Made by a program: the position numbers and the translations under genes. A model generated the notes under the pieces. That model did no database searches. It saw only the letters and a program-made list of their open reading frames with translations, and was not told where the DNA came from. From NCBI RefSeq assembly GCF_900116445.1, contig NZ_FPBH01000027.1, positions 1-64,000 of the forward strand: DNA of 64,000 nt, given 5' to 3'. Source of the stretch: Paraburkholderia aspalathi. Its GTDB lineage: Bacteria; Pseudomonadota; Gammaproteobacteria; Burkholderiales; Burkholderiaceae. This document shows, in pieces, positions 35,065 through 48,419 of the stretch (positions are counted from its first letter, which is position 1; every line of letters starts with the position of its first letter).

Positions 35065-35616
35065 TTGCAAGCGCGGGACGCACACGCCAATGTATTTTTT
35101 GTAGGGCTCATGGGGGCAGGCAAAACCACCGTGGGCCGGGCCATTGCGCGCCGTCTCGATCGCCCGTTCTTCGATTCCGACCATGAAATCGAGGCGCGTA
35201 CGGGCGCGCGCATCCCGGTGATCTTCGAGCTGGAAGGCGAAGCGGGCTTTCGCGATCGCGAAGCGCACGTGATTTCCGACCTGACCGGGCGCGACAATAT
35301 CGTGCTGGCCACGGGCGGCGGCGCGGTGCTGCGGCCGGAAAACCGCGAAGCGCTGCAAAATCGGGGTGTGGTGATCTATTTGCGCGCCAATCCGCACGAT
35401 CTGTGGCTGCGCACCCGACGCGACAAGAATCGCCCGCTTTTGCAGACTGAAGACCCCAAAGCGCGCCTCGAGGCGCTCTACGAAGTACGCGATCCGCTAT
35501 ACCGGGAATGCGCGCACTTCGTGATCGAAACTGGCCGGCCTTCGGTCAACGGACTCGTCAACATGGTTCTGATGCAGCTCGAGATGGCCGGCGTCGCCAA
35601 ACATCCTGCGTCATAA
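35065..35616 (+). CDS. aroK: Shikimate kinase
   Basis: AroK phosphorylates shikimate with ATP in the aromatic amino-acid pathway. The 183-residue protein has the Walker A GLMGAGKTTVG, the shikimate-binding FFDSDHEIEARTG, the GGGAVLRPENR loop and the lid RRDKNRPLLQ. The TTG at 35065 is the likely start (LQARDAHANVFFVGLMG) with AGAGGGA upstream. No suitable ATG exists at that position. It is followed immediately by aroB, as in most proteobacteria. Confidence 0.95.
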   Translation: MQARDAHANVFFVGLMGAGKTTVGRAIARRLDRPFFDSDHEIEARTGARIPVIFELEGEAGFRDREAHVISDLTGRDNIVLATGGGAVLRPENREALQNRGVVIYLRANPHDLWLRTRRDKNRPLLQTEDPKARLEALYEVRDPLYRECAHFVIETGRPSVNGLVNMVLMQLEMAGVAKHPAS

Positions 35617-35624
35617 TGGACCGT

Positions 35625-36701
35625 ATGATTACCGTCAATGTCGAACTGGGCGAGCGCGCCTACCCCATCCATATCGGTGCTGAACTGATCGGCCAGACCG
35701 CATTGTTCGCGCCGCATATCACCGGCAGTTCGGTCACCATCGTCACGAACACCTCGGTCGACCCGCTTTACGGCGACAAGCTGCGCGCCGCGCTGGCGCC
35801 GCTCGGCAAGCAGGTCTCCACGGTCGTTTTGCCGGACGGCGAAGCGTACAAGAACCTCGAAACCCTGAACCTGATTTTCGACGCGCTGCTGGGCTCGCGC
35901 GCCGATCGCAAGACCACGCTGATTGCCTTGGGCGGCGGCGTGATCGGCGACATGACGGGGTTTGCCGCAGCGTGCTACATGCGCGGTGTGCCGTTCATTC
36001 AGGTACCGACTACGTTGCTATCGCAGGTGGATTCGTCGGTGGGCGGCAAGACTGGCATCAACCATCCGCTTGGCAAGAACATGATCGGCGCGTTCTACCA
36101 GCCGCAGGCCGTGATCGCCGACATCGGCGCGCTGCGCACGCTGCCGGCGCGTGAACTGGCGGCGGGCGTCGCGGAAGTGATCAAGACCGGCGCGATTGCC
36201 GACGCCGGTTTCTTCAGCTGGATCGAGGCGAACGTCGAAGCGCTCAATCGCTGCGAGCCCGAAGTGCTGGCCTTGGCGGTCAAGCGCTCGTGTGAGATCA
36301 AGGCGTCAGTCGTGGCGCAGGACGAGCGCGAAGGCGGGCTGCGCGCGATCCTCAATTTCGGCCACACCTTCGGCCATGCGATCGAAGCCGGACTCGGCTA
36401 CGGCGAATGGCTGCACGGCGAGGCGGTGGGCTGCGGGATGGTGATGGCGGCGGACCTGTCCGTGCGCATGGGTTATCTCGACGAAGCGGCGCGCAAGCGT
36501 CTCGTCGACGTGATCGTTGCCGCGCATCTGCCCACCCGGGCGCCTGCGCTCGGCGAGTCGCGTTATGTCGACCTCATGCGGGTCGACAAGAAGGCTGAAG
36601 CCGGCGCGATCAAATTCATTTTGCTGAAGCGTTTCGGTGAGACGCTGATCACCCAGGCGCCCGACGCCGAGGTGCACGCCACGCTGGCCGCCGCCGTCTA
36701 G
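35625..36701 (+). CDS. aroB: 3-dehydroquinate synthase
   Basis: AroB converts DAHP to 3-dehydroquinate using NAD and a metal. The 358-residue protein has GEAYKNLETLNLIFDALLG, the nucleotide-site motif ALGGGVIGDMTGFAAACYMRG, PTTLLSQVDSSVGGKTGINH, and the metal-binding LNFGHTFGHAIEAGLGYG. Start candidates are ATG at 35625 and an ATG at 35616 that overlaps the aroK stop by one base. I prefer 35625, the usual family start. Confidence 0.96.
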   Translation: MITVNVELGERAYPIHIGAELIGQTALFAPHITGSSVTIVTNTSVDPLYGDKLRAALAPLGKQVSTVVLPDGEAYKNLETLNLIFDALLGSRADRKTTLIALGGGVIGDMTGFAAACYMRGVPFIQVPTTLLSQVDSSVGGKTGINHPLGKNMIGAFYQPQAVIADIGALRTLPARELAAGVAEVIKTGAIADAGFFSWIEANVEALNRCEPEVLALAVKRSCEIKASVVAQDEREGGLRAILNFGHTFGHAIEAGLGYGEWLHGEAVGCGMVMAADLSVRMGYLDEAARKRLVDVIVAAHLPTRAPALGESRYVDLMRVDKKAEAGAIKFILLKRFGETLITQAPDAEVHATLAAAV

Positions 36702-36778
36702 ACCGATCTGGCAGAGGCTTCGCAGCAAGGCAGCACGCACGAGCGTCACGAGGCGCCGCCCATGTTTCGGAGAATCCG

Positions 36779-37981
36779 GTGACTGACAGGCGCAGCGACG
36801 ATGTAAAGCATGACCCGGCAGGCACGCCCGTGAGCGGCGTGCCGTCGCAGGAAGCACTCGAAGCGCACCTCGCGCCGTATGCGGCACGTTCTGCTCAATC
36901 GCGCGGACGCCGCTATCCCGAAGCCGCGCCCAGCGCGCGCACCGAATTCCAGCGCGATCGCGACCGCATTGTCCATTCGACGGCGTTCCGCCGGCTCGAA
37001 TACAAAACCCAGGTATTCGTGAATCACGAGGGCGATCTGTTTCGCACGCGACTCACCCATAGCCTGGAAGTCGCGCAGATTGCCCGTTCCGTGGCTCGCA
37101 ATCTGCGCGTCAACGAAGACCTCGTTGAAGCCATTTCGCTTGCGCACGATCTCGGTCATACACCGTTCGGCCATGCGGGCCAGGACGCGCTGAACGAATG
37201 TATGCGCGAGCATGGCGGCTTCGAACACAATCTGCAAAGCCTCGCGGTGGTCGACGATCTGGAGGAGCACTACGGCGCGTTCAACGGCCTGAATCTGTGC
37301 TTCGAAACGCGGGAAGGCATTCTCAAGCACTGCTCGCGCGAGAATGCGCGGCGCCTCGGCGCGCTCGGCGAGCGCTTTCTGGAGGGGCGGCAGCCTTCCA
37401 TCGAAGCGCAGATCGCCAATGTCGCCGATGAGATCGCGTACAACAACCACGACGTCGACGACGGCTTGCGCTCGGGCTTGCTCACGGTGGAGCAGCTTGC
37501 CGAAGTGGAGTTATGGCAGACGCACTACGTGGCGGCGCGCGGCGACTTTCCGCAGATCGAAGGGCGCCGGCTGATTCACGAGACGGTGCGCCGCATCATC
37601 AATACGTTGATCGTCGACCTGATCGATACGACCTCGCTCAATCTTGCAAAGCATGCGCCGGCTTCGCTGGACGCAGTGCGCGCCGCACCGCCGCTGGTCG
37701 CGCATAGCGAAGCAATCTCCGCGCAGGCGGCGGTGCTCAAGCGTTTCCTGTTCAAAAATCTGTACCGCCACTATCGCGTGATGCGCATGGCCAATAAGGC
37801 CCGCCGCGTGGTGGCCGGTTTGTTCGATGCGTTCACCGAAGATTCGCGGCTATTGCCACCCGGTTATCAATCAACGGACGCGTCGCAGCAACCGCGCCTG
37901 ATCGCCCATTACATCGCAGGCATGACGGATCGATACGCGGTGAAGGAGTATCAACGGCTGTTCGTAATCGACGACAACTAA
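36779..37981 (+). CDS. dgt: Deoxyguanosinetriphosphate triphosphohydrolase-like protein
   Basis: A 400-residue HD-domain enzyme of the dGTPase family, which hydrolyses dNTPs to nucleosides and triphosphate. Metal-binding motifs are FRTRLTHSLEVAQIAR and SLAHDLGHTPFGHAG, with NVADEIAYNNHDVDD further on. GTG start with CGGAG upstream. It follows aroB after 77 bases and probably shares its transcript. Substrate range cannot be read from the sequence. Confidence 0.92.
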   Translation: MTDRRSDDVKHDPAGTPVSGVPSQEALEAHLAPYAARSAQSRGRRYPEAAPSARTEFQRDRDRIVHSTAFRRLEYKTQVFVNHEGDLFRTRLTHSLEVAQIARSVARNLRVNEDLVEAISLAHDLGHTPFGHAGQDALNECMREHGGFEHNLQSLAVVDDLEEHYGAFNGLNLCFETREGILKHCSRENARRLGALGERFLEGRQPSIEAQIANVADEIAYNNHDVDDGLRSGLLTVEQLAEVELWQTHYVAARGDFPQIEGRRLIHETVRRIINTLIVDLIDTTSLNLAKHAPASLDAVRAAPPLVAHSEAISAQAAVLKRFLFKNLYRHYRVMRMANKARRVVAGLFDAFTEDSRLLPPGYQSTDASQQPRLIAHYIAGMTDRYAVKEYQRLFVIDDN

Positions 37982-38009
37982 ACGGGCCTGCACCGACGGG
38001 CGTCGGCGC

Positions 38010-38033
38010 AAAAAGGCCGCCGCGATGGCGGCC
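38010..38033 (-). terminator. Intrinsic terminator for the ElaB-like gene
   Basis: On the minus strand GGCCGCC and GGCGGCC pair around ATCGC and are followed by five T. It lies 28 bases after the stop of the DUF883-type gene. Confidence 0.7.
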
Positions 38034-38061
38034 CGTCTCGCTGCTCGTTGCAAAAACCCGC

Positions 38062-38442
38062 CTAGCGCACCCGCGATGCGAACAGCGCACCCGCGATCAG
38101 CGCAACGCCGCCGACGATCGCAATCGTCTGCCAGGGGTTTTCGTGCACGTAGTCGTCGGCGTCGGCGATCGCCACTTCAGCGCGTTCGCGCATGGCTTCG
38201 CGGGTGTCGTTCAGGCGCTCGCGAGCGGTGTCGAGCTGCTTGCGCAGTTTGCTGCGCAGCGCCACTGCATCCGCCTGGGTGCCGTCCGCCAGGGTGGATT
38301 CGAGTTCCGACATCAGCGTGCGCAGTTCACCTGCGATATCTTCGGCCGCGTGGCGGCTATGGCGAGCTATACGCCGCGCACGGCGGCTGGTGGTGGTCCA
38401 GGATTCGCCGAGGGCGTCTCGCGTGTTCGGAAGTGTTGTCAT
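38062..38442 (-). CDS. ElaB/YqjD (DUF883)-type membrane-anchored protein
   Basis: A 126-residue protein. A helical region rich in Arg, Glu and Ala (DIAGELRTLMSELESTLADG through ERAEVAIADADDYVHENPW) precedes one C-terminal membrane helix (TIAIVGGVALIAGALFASR). This is the layout of ElaB/YqjD proteins, tail-anchored inner-membrane proteins some of which bind ribosomes in stationary phase. The ATG at 38442 has GGAG six bases upstream. The tail-coding DNA has a 14-base direct repeat, AGCGCACCCGCGAT, near 38066 and 38086. Confidence 0.88.
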   Translation of the reverse strand: MTTLPNTRDALGESWTTTSRRARRIARHSRHAAEDIAGELRTLMSELESTLADGTQADAVALRSKLRKQLDTARERLNDTREAMRERAEVAIADADDYVHENPWQTIAIVGGVALIAGALFASRVR

Positions 38443-38791
38443 GGTCGCTCCGTCGATGAGATGAGGATGAAAAAGGTCCCACGCTGGCATAGAGATACAC
38501 GTCGCCACGCGGGAAACACTTCGAGAGCGCAACTTCGATGCCAAACCCCAAGCCCCTACGCACCGTGGCGCGGGCCGCGATTCCTACGCAGATATTGCAC
38601 GAGCCGGCCCGCTTGCTGGTCAAATTTACAAACGCACGCTCGCACTTGCCCCGCTGGATGATCGCCACACACACCGCGAACAGCCCTTCCACGCGCACCA
38701 AATGAAAAACGCCGTCATTGGATGATGACAGCGTTGTCCAAGCCGCGAAAATTCGACTACCCTAACTAAACGGCCCCAATTTCGTGACGCG
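38443..38791. other. Intergenic region between the ElaB-like gene and ompW
   Basis: About 350 bases with no supported gene. It should hold the promoter of the ElaB-like gene and it contains the ompW terminator near 38704-38735. Reading frames here lack ribosome-binding sites and recognisable products. Confidence 0.6.
38704..38735 (-). terminator. Intrinsic terminator for ompW
   Basis: On the minus strand AACGCTGTCAT pairs with ATGACGGCGTT (one mismatch) around CATCC and runs into TTT-rich sequence. It lies about 55 bases after the ompW stop. Confidence 0.78.
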
Positions 38792-39517
38792 TTAGAAACG
38801 GTAACCGATGTTGACGTAGGTAACGATCGGGTTCAGCTTGATCTTGGTTTGCGATTGCACATTCAGCGTGCCGACCGGCGTGTTTGCGGCGGTGCTGAGC
38901 TTGGCGGTCGTGCTGAGCGGCAGGTACGAGACCGAGACGCCCGCGAACCAGTGCTGGTTGAACGCATAGGTGAAACCCGCATTAAACACCGGCTCCCACG
39001 AACTATCCGTAGAGACGCTGGTCGGACCATGCAGAACGTTTGCCTCGAATGCGCCGTTGGTGATCTTTTCGTCGGTGAACCAGATGCGGCTTACACCGAT
39101 GCCGAGATACGGGCGGAAGGTGGCGGTCGGGGCGTTGAAGTAGTACTTGAACAGCAGAGTCGGGCTCCACTGTTTCGCCTGACCCAGCTTGCCGAATTGG
39201 GCGAGGCTGCCCGAGCCTTCAAGGTCGAACGAAGGTGGGACGCCGATCACGAACTCGGTCGCGATGTGATCTGTGATGAAGTAGCCGGCGGCGAAGCCAA
39301 GAGTGTCGGCTGAACTGAGTGATGCGCCGGTGTTGGCTTCGGTGATGTTGGTCGGGCTGCCGCCAATGCTTGTCACTTTCAACGGGTCGCTGCTCGATTG
39401 AGGCGCAAGATGGAACCAGCCTGATGTGACGTAAAAGCTTCCGGCCGATTGCGCGTGCGCTGCCGTTGTCATGCAGGCTAGCGCCGCGATCCCCGTTACG
39501 GCCTGTTTTAATTTCAT
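38792..39517 (-). CDS. ompW: OmpW-family outer membrane protein
   Basis: A 241-residue beta-barrel protein with a signal peptide cleaved near AHA-QSAG. It has the OmpW features: SFYVTSGWFHLAPQ at the start, GYFITDHIATEFVIGVPP, KYYFNAPTATFRPYLGIGV, and a C-terminal phenylalanine (NIGYRF) used by the BAM insertase. OmpW forms small hydrophobic channels and is often stress-regulated. GGAGGAG precedes the ATG at 39517. The promoter region upstream has a small palindrome, GTTTG-AAA-CAAAC, near 39560. Confidence 0.94.
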   Translation of the reverse strand: MKLKQAVTGIAALACMTTAAHAQSAGSFYVTSGWFHLAPQSSSDPLKVTSIGGSPTNITEANTGASLSSADTLGFAAGYFITDHIATEFVIGVPPSFDLEGSGSLAQFGKLGQAKQWSPTLLFKYYFNAPTATFRPYLGIGVSRIWFTDEKITNGAFEANVLHGPTSVSTDSSWEPVFNAGFTYAFNQHWFAGVSVSYLPLSTTAKLSTAANTPVGTLNVQSQTKIKLNPIVTYVNIGYRF

Positions 39518-39704
39518 ATGTGCTCCTCCAAAAAAGGCCCGCTCATTATGACTACAACGTTTGAAACAAACCATACGCGGCGGTTAGAGCTTTCTCCCTA
39601 GGCTCCGCGTGGTTTCTGGCTTAGCCGTGCTGCGCCGAACCCCGGGCGCGCGCGGTTCTTCGGACCTTCGGGTATGTACCAACGCGACTATTGGATACTC
39701 CAGC

Positions 39705-40412
39705 ATGGCACGGCTTGCACGTCTCTATGTCCCTGACCAGCCGCAGCACGTCATCCTCCGTGGACTCGATCAGCAGCCCGCATTCGTCGACGACCAGGAC
39801 TACGAGCTTTTCATCGACTGTTTAAAAGCGGCTTCACGCGACCATCACTTGTCCATCCACGCGTATGCGTTGATGCCTGGCTCTGTCCAACTGCTCGTCA
39901 CGCCCACTGAGGAGTCGAGCCTGCCGAAGGCGATGCAGGCGGTGGGGCGCCGCTACGTTGCGCACTTCAACCGGCGTTACGCGCGCCGCGGCACCCTGTG
40001 GGAGGGCCGCTACCGTGCCACGGTCATTGAAGGTGAGCGGTATTTCCTGCTGGCGAGCCGCGTGGTCGAGATGTCGCCGGTGCGAGCCGGGCTGGTGAGC
40101 GCGCCCGAGGACTACCGCTGGTCGAGCTACCGGCATCACATCGGCCTCACGCTCGACAGCCTGATTACCGACCACCCGTTGTACTGGTCGCTCGGCAACA
40201 CGCCTTTCGAACGACAGCGCGCTTACCGCGAGTTGTGCGAGCAGCCGCTCGACGAACGCGAAGCCAGTCAGCTTCAGCAGGCCACCCTGAAAGGTTGGGT
40301 TCTGGGCAGCGACACCTATCGCGAATGGGCGGCGCGGGCCGCCAACCGGCGTGTTTCGCCGCTGCCGCGCGGCCGGCCGCGCAAGGTCCGCGAGACACCA
40401 CAGACGCAATAA
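39705..40412 (+). CDS. REP-associated tyrosine transposase-like protein, catalytic residues lost
   Basis: A 235-residue protein of the IS200-like Y1 transposase (RAYT) family. It begins MARLARLYVPDQPQHVILRG and has the conserved RRYARRGTLWEGRYRAT and EMSPVRAGLV blocks. The HUH pair, normally NHVHLL, reads GSVQLL: His is Ser60 and Gln62. The nucleophilic tyrosine of the usual RYIELNPVRA is Val120. The frame is otherwise full length. It is therefore probably catalytically dead but retained. No flanking terminal repeats were seen. Confidence 0.85.
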   Translation: MARLARLYVPDQPQHVILRGLDQQPAFVDDQDYELFIDCLKAASRDHHLSIHAYALMPGSVQLLVTPTEESSLPKAMQAVGRRYVAHFNRRYARRGTLWEGRYRATVIEGERYFLLASRVVEMSPVRAGLVSAPEDYRWSSYRHHIGLTLDSLITDHPLYWSLGNTPFERQRAYRELCEQPLDEREASQLQQATLKGWVLGSDTYREWAARAANRRVSPLPRGRPRKVRETPQTQ

Positions 40413-40440
40413 AACGTTCCATATCAAAGGGCTGCACCCG

Positions 40441-40470
40441 AAACGGCATCTTCGCATGCCGTTTTCTTTT
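40441..40470 (+). terminator. Intrinsic terminator before gltB
   Basis: AAACGGCAT and ATGCCGTTT pair around CTTCGC, followed by TCTTTT. It ends the transposase-like gene and isolates gltB. Confidence 0.82.
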
Positions 40471-40710
40471 GCACCTTTTTGATGTGGCACCAATAAAAAA
40501 TAGCCGCAATGCACCAACTTGATAATTGGGGTTCAAACATCACGTTTTATTTGCTATTCCGTTGATTCGTCGCGTATATTCCGAATTCCGGCACTTTTTG
40601 GCACGCGTAGCATTCAAGCGTACTGAGTCGCCGACGTGGTTGCGCTACGCACTGCGGCAATAGAAAAACGGTTTTAACGGCCTGTCCGGCCCCTCACAGA
40701 CGGTGTCCCC
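40471..40710 (+). promoter_or_regulatory. Leader and promoter region of gltB
   Basis: About 240 bases, AT-richer than the surroundings between 40490 and 40580 (for example AACATCACGTTTTATTTGC). This is where a gltB promoter and regulator sites are expected, but I see no unambiguous -35/-10 pair. No gene is supported. Confidence 0.45.
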
Positions 40711-45414
<4,704 letters not shown>

Positions 45415-45458
45415 CTGACCCGCCCGCGGCTCGACCCGCAGACGTCAAACTTAGCCGT

Positions 45459-45499
45459 ACCCGCCGCTCGACGATTCGATTGTTCGACGCGCGGCGGGT
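45459..45499 (+). other. Hairpin between gltB and gltD
   Basis: CCCGCCGC and GCGGCGGG form a stem with an inner TCGA-rich pairing (CTCGACGA and TTGTTCGACG). No T run follows, so it is not a normal terminator. It could stabilise the gltB end or adjust the ratio of the two subunits. Confidence 0.55.
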
Positions 45500-45539
45500 G
45501 TAGATCACCTCACCTGATACAGATAGAGAAGAGAACCAC

Positions 45540-47009
45540 ATGGGCAAGGCAACCGGTTTTCTCGAGTTCGAGCGCCGCCACGAGGCGTACGAAGCTCCGC
45601 TCACGCGTGTGAAGCACTACAAGGAATTCGTCGCGGCACTGACTGACGACGAAGCCAAGATTCAAGGCGCACGTTGCATGGACTGCGGCATTCCGTTCTG
45701 CAACAACGGCTGCCCGGTGAACAACATCATCCCGGACTTCAACGACCTGGTGTTCCATCAGGACTGGAAGACCGCGATCGAAGTGCTGCACTCCACGAAC
45801 AACTTCCCCGAGTTCACGGGCCGAATCTGCCCGGCGCCGTGCGAAGCGGCGTGCACGCTCGGCATCAACGACGACGCGGTCGGCATCAAGTCGATCGAAC
45901 ACGCGATCATCGACAAAGCGTGGGCCGAAGGTTGGGTCGCACCGCTGCCGCCGAAGCACAAGACGGGCAAGAAGGTCGCTGTGGTCGGATCAGGCCCCGC
46001 CGGTTTGGCCGTCGCGCAACAACTCGCGCGCGCGGGGCACGATGTCACCGTGTTCGAAAAGAACGACCGCATCGGTGGCTTGCTGCGTTACGGCATTCCT
46101 GACTTCAAGCTGGAGAAGTGGCTGATCGACCGCCGCATGCGCCAGATGGAAGCCGAAGGCGTGACGTTCCGCGCTAACGTATTCGTCGGCAAGGCGGATT
46201 CGCTGCCGACGCATATCGGTAACACCGCGAAGGAAACCATCACGCCGGCCGAACTGAAAGAACAGTTCGACGCGGTCGTGATCGCCGGCGGTTCGGAAAC
46301 GCCGCGGGATCTGCCGGTGCCGGGCCGCGAGCTGGAAGGCATCCATTACGCGATGGAATTCCTGCCGCAGCAGAACAAGGTCAACGCCGGCGACAAGGTC
46401 GCGAACCAGTTGCTCGCCAAGGGCAAGCATGTGGTCGTGATCGGTGGCGGCGATACGGGTTCGGACTGCGTCGGTACGTCGAACCGTCATGGCGCGAAGA
46501 GCGTCACGCAATTCGAACTGCTGCCGCAACCGCCGGAAGAAGAGAACAAGCCGCTCGTGTGGCCGTACTGGCCGATCAAGCTGCGCACGTCGTCGTCGCA
46601 TGACGAAGGTTGCTCGCGCGATTGGGCGGTGGCTACCAAGCGCCTCGAAGGCAAGAACGGCAAGGTCGAGAAGCTGATCGCGGCGCGCGTCGAATGGAAG
46701 GACGGCAAGATGCAGGAAGTGCCGAACTCGGAATTCGAAATGAAGGCCGACCTGGTGCTGCTGGCCATGGGCTTCACGCAACCGGTGTCGCCGGTGCTCG
46801 AAGCGTTCGGCGTCGACAAGGACAACCGTGGCAACGTGCGCGCTTCGACTGAGGGCGACAAGGCGTATTACACGTCGGTGGACAAGGTCTTCACCGCGGG
46901 CGATATGCGTCGTGGCCAGTCGCTGGTGGTGTGGGCGATCCGCGAAGGCCGTCAGTGCGCACGTTCGGTCGATGCGTTCCTGATGGGTCATTCGGAACTG
47001 CCGCGCTAA
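45540..47009 (+). CDS. gltD: Glutamate synthase small subunit
   Basis: A 489-residue flavoprotein that takes electrons from NADPH to GltB. Cysteines 46, 49, 54 and 58 (CMDCGIPFCNNGCP) with the later CPAPCEAAC group bind the 4Fe-4S clusters. The FAD site is VAVVGSGPAGLAVAQQLARAG, and the NADPH site is VVVIGGGDTGSDCVG. AGAGAAG precedes the ATG. It is in operon with gltB. Confidence 0.97.
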   Translation: MGKATGFLEFERRHEAYEAPLTRVKHYKEFVAALTDDEAKIQGARCMDCGIPFCNNGCPVNNIIPDFNDLVFHQDWKTAIEVLHSTNNFPEFTGRICPAPCEAACTLGINDDAVGIKSIEHAIIDKAWAEGWVAPLPPKHKTGKKVAVVGSGPAGLAVAQQLARAGHDVTVFEKNDRIGGLLRYGIPDFKLEKWLIDRRMRQMEAEGVTFRANVFVGKADSLPTHIGNTAKETITPAELKEQFDAVVIAGGSETPRDLPVPGRELEGIHYAMEFLPQQNKVNAGDKVANQLLAKGKHVVVIGGGDTGSDCVGTSNRHGAKSVTQFELLPQPPEEENKPLVWPYWPIKLRTSSSHDEGCSRDWAVATKRLEGKNGKVEKLIAARVEWKDGKMQEVPNSEFEMKADLVLLAMGFTQPVSPVLEAFGVDKDNRGNVRASTEGDKAYYTSVDKVFTAGDMRRGQSLVVWAIREGRQCARSVDAFLMGHSELPR

Positions 47010-47096
47010 CGTAACGTCTCCGGCCGGTTTTCGCTCTTCAACGCGGAAACCAGCCACTACTTGCAGGATGTGGTGGAGACGATAAAGCGGTAAAAA

Positions 47097-47132
47097 CAAA
47101 GCCGGGCACCTGAGAGGGTGACCCGGCTTTTT
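47097..47132. terminator. Bidirectional terminator between gltD and the dadA-like gene
   Basis: AAAGCCGGG and CCCGGCTTT form the outer stem, with CACC/GGTG inside, flanked by A on the left and T on the right. It lies between convergent genes. Confidence 0.88.
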
Positions 47133-47136
47133 ATTG

Positions 47137-48402
47137 CTACTTCCGATAGCGCGCCAACGTCAGCCCGTCCAGATCGATTTCCGGCGTGCGCTGCGTAATC
47201 AGATCCGCGACCACCCGGCCCGAGCCCATCGACATCGCCCAGCCCGTTGAGCCGTGCCCGAGATTCAGCCACAGATTGTCTACGCCGGACGGGCCGAGCA
47301 GCGGCGCGCCATCGGGCGTCATCGGCCGGCGGCCCACCCAGAAGTGTGCAGAGGTCGGGTTAGCCGCGTGCGGAAACCAGTCCTTGAGCACTTTCATCAG
47401 CGTCTGCAAGGCCTGCTCGCGCAGAGTCGTCTGGCGATTGCCGAGCTCCGCGGTGCCGGCCACGCGCAGGTTGTTGCCGAAGCGCGTGATCGCCGTCTTC
47501 AGCGACTCGTCCATCAGCGCCGCATGCGGGGCCTTTTCATCGTCGGTGACCGGCAGCGTCGCCGAGTAGCCTTTGACCGGGTAGAGCGGCACCTTCACAC
47601 CGAGCGGCGCGAGCAGCGCCGCACTGTCGACGCCCAGCGCCACCACGACCGCATCCGCCTGCAATGTCTCGCTGCCGCGTTCGCTCTCGAGATGCACCGC
47701 GCGCACCGTACCGCCTCGCACGTCGAGCGAACTTACCCGTGTGTCGAAGCGAAACTGCACGCCGTTGCGCTCGCAGATCGCCCGCAATTCGCGGGTGAAG
47801 CGGGCGCAATCACCGGCTTCGTCGTCGGGGAGATAGAGGCCTGAGAGCGGAGTCTGACGCGCCCAGCGCAAGCCCGGTTCGATCTCGACGCACTGCGCTG
47901 CACTGACTTCACGATGCGCGATGCCCGCGTCGCGCAGGACCGCCAACGCCGGTTGCGCGAGTTCGACGTCGTATTCGCTGCGGAACAATTGCAGATAGCC
48001 CTGGCTGCGGCCATAGTCGAACGGATGACGGCCACGGAATTCGTGCAGGCACTCGCGGCTGTAATAAGCGATGCGCTGCATGCGCTGCTTGTTGACGCGA
48101 AACCGTTCGAGGTCGCATTCACGCAGCCAGCGCGCGATCCAACGCCATTGAGCCGGATCCACGGTAGGGCGGAAAATCAGCGGTGAGGCCGGCTCGAACA
48201 GATACTTGAGAATCTTCGTCGGCATGCCGGGCGCAGCCCACGGCGTGACATAGCCCGGCGCGATCACGCCGGCGTTGCCGAAGCTGGTGGAGAGCGCGAC
48301 GTCCGGCTCGCGCTCGATCACGGTGACGTCGCAGCCTTGCTGGCGCAGATAAAACGCGGTGGCGACGCCAATGACGCCGCCGCCCAGAACAATCGTTTTC
48401 AT
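47137..48402 (-). CDS. DadA-like D-amino acid dehydrogenase, FAD-dependent
   Basis: A 421-residue FAD-dependent oxidoreductase of the DadA family, which oxidises D-amino acids to keto acids and passes electrons to the respiratory chain. The FAD-binding start is MKTIVLGGGVIGVATAFYL. FGNAGVIAPGYVTPWAAPGM and VGRRPMTPDGAPLLG match DadA. The ATG at 48402 begins at the family start. It lies 17 bases after an MFS transporter gene, so the two are probably co-transcribed for uptake and use of one compound. The true substrate is unknown; no alr (racemase) gene accompanies it here. Confidence 0.88.
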   Translation of the reverse strand: MKTIVLGGGVIGVATAFYLRQQGCDVTVIEREPDVALSTSFGNAGVIAPGYVTPWAAPGMPTKILKYLFEPASPLIFRPTVDPAQWRWIARWLRECDLERFRVNKQRMQRIAYYSRECLHEFRGRHPFDYGRSQGYLQLFRSEYDVELAQPALAVLRDAGIAHREVSAAQCVEIEPGLRWARQTPLSGLYLPDDEAGDCARFTRELRAICERNGVQFRFDTRVSSLDVRGGTVRAVHLESERGSETLQADAVVVALGVDSAALLAPLGVKVPLYPVKGYSATLPVTDDEKAPHAALMDESLKTAITRFGNNLRVAGTAELGNRQTTLREQALQTLMKVLKDWFPHAANPTSAHFWVGRRPMTPDGAPLLGPSGVDNLWLNLGHGSTGWAMSMGSGRVVADLITQRTPEIDLDGLTLARYRK

Positions 48403-48419
48403 GGTTGTGTACAGCGATT

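Noticed and set aside
38062..38100. Tandem repeat AGCGCACCCGCGAT as an attachment site or mobile element end
   Set aside because: The two copies lie inside the coding end of the ElaB-like gene and encode part of its membrane helix region; no integrase or boundary change is nearby.
39705..40412. An active insertion sequence next to gltB
   Set aside because: Catalytic His and Tyr positions are substituted, and no terminal hairpins or target duplications were seen.
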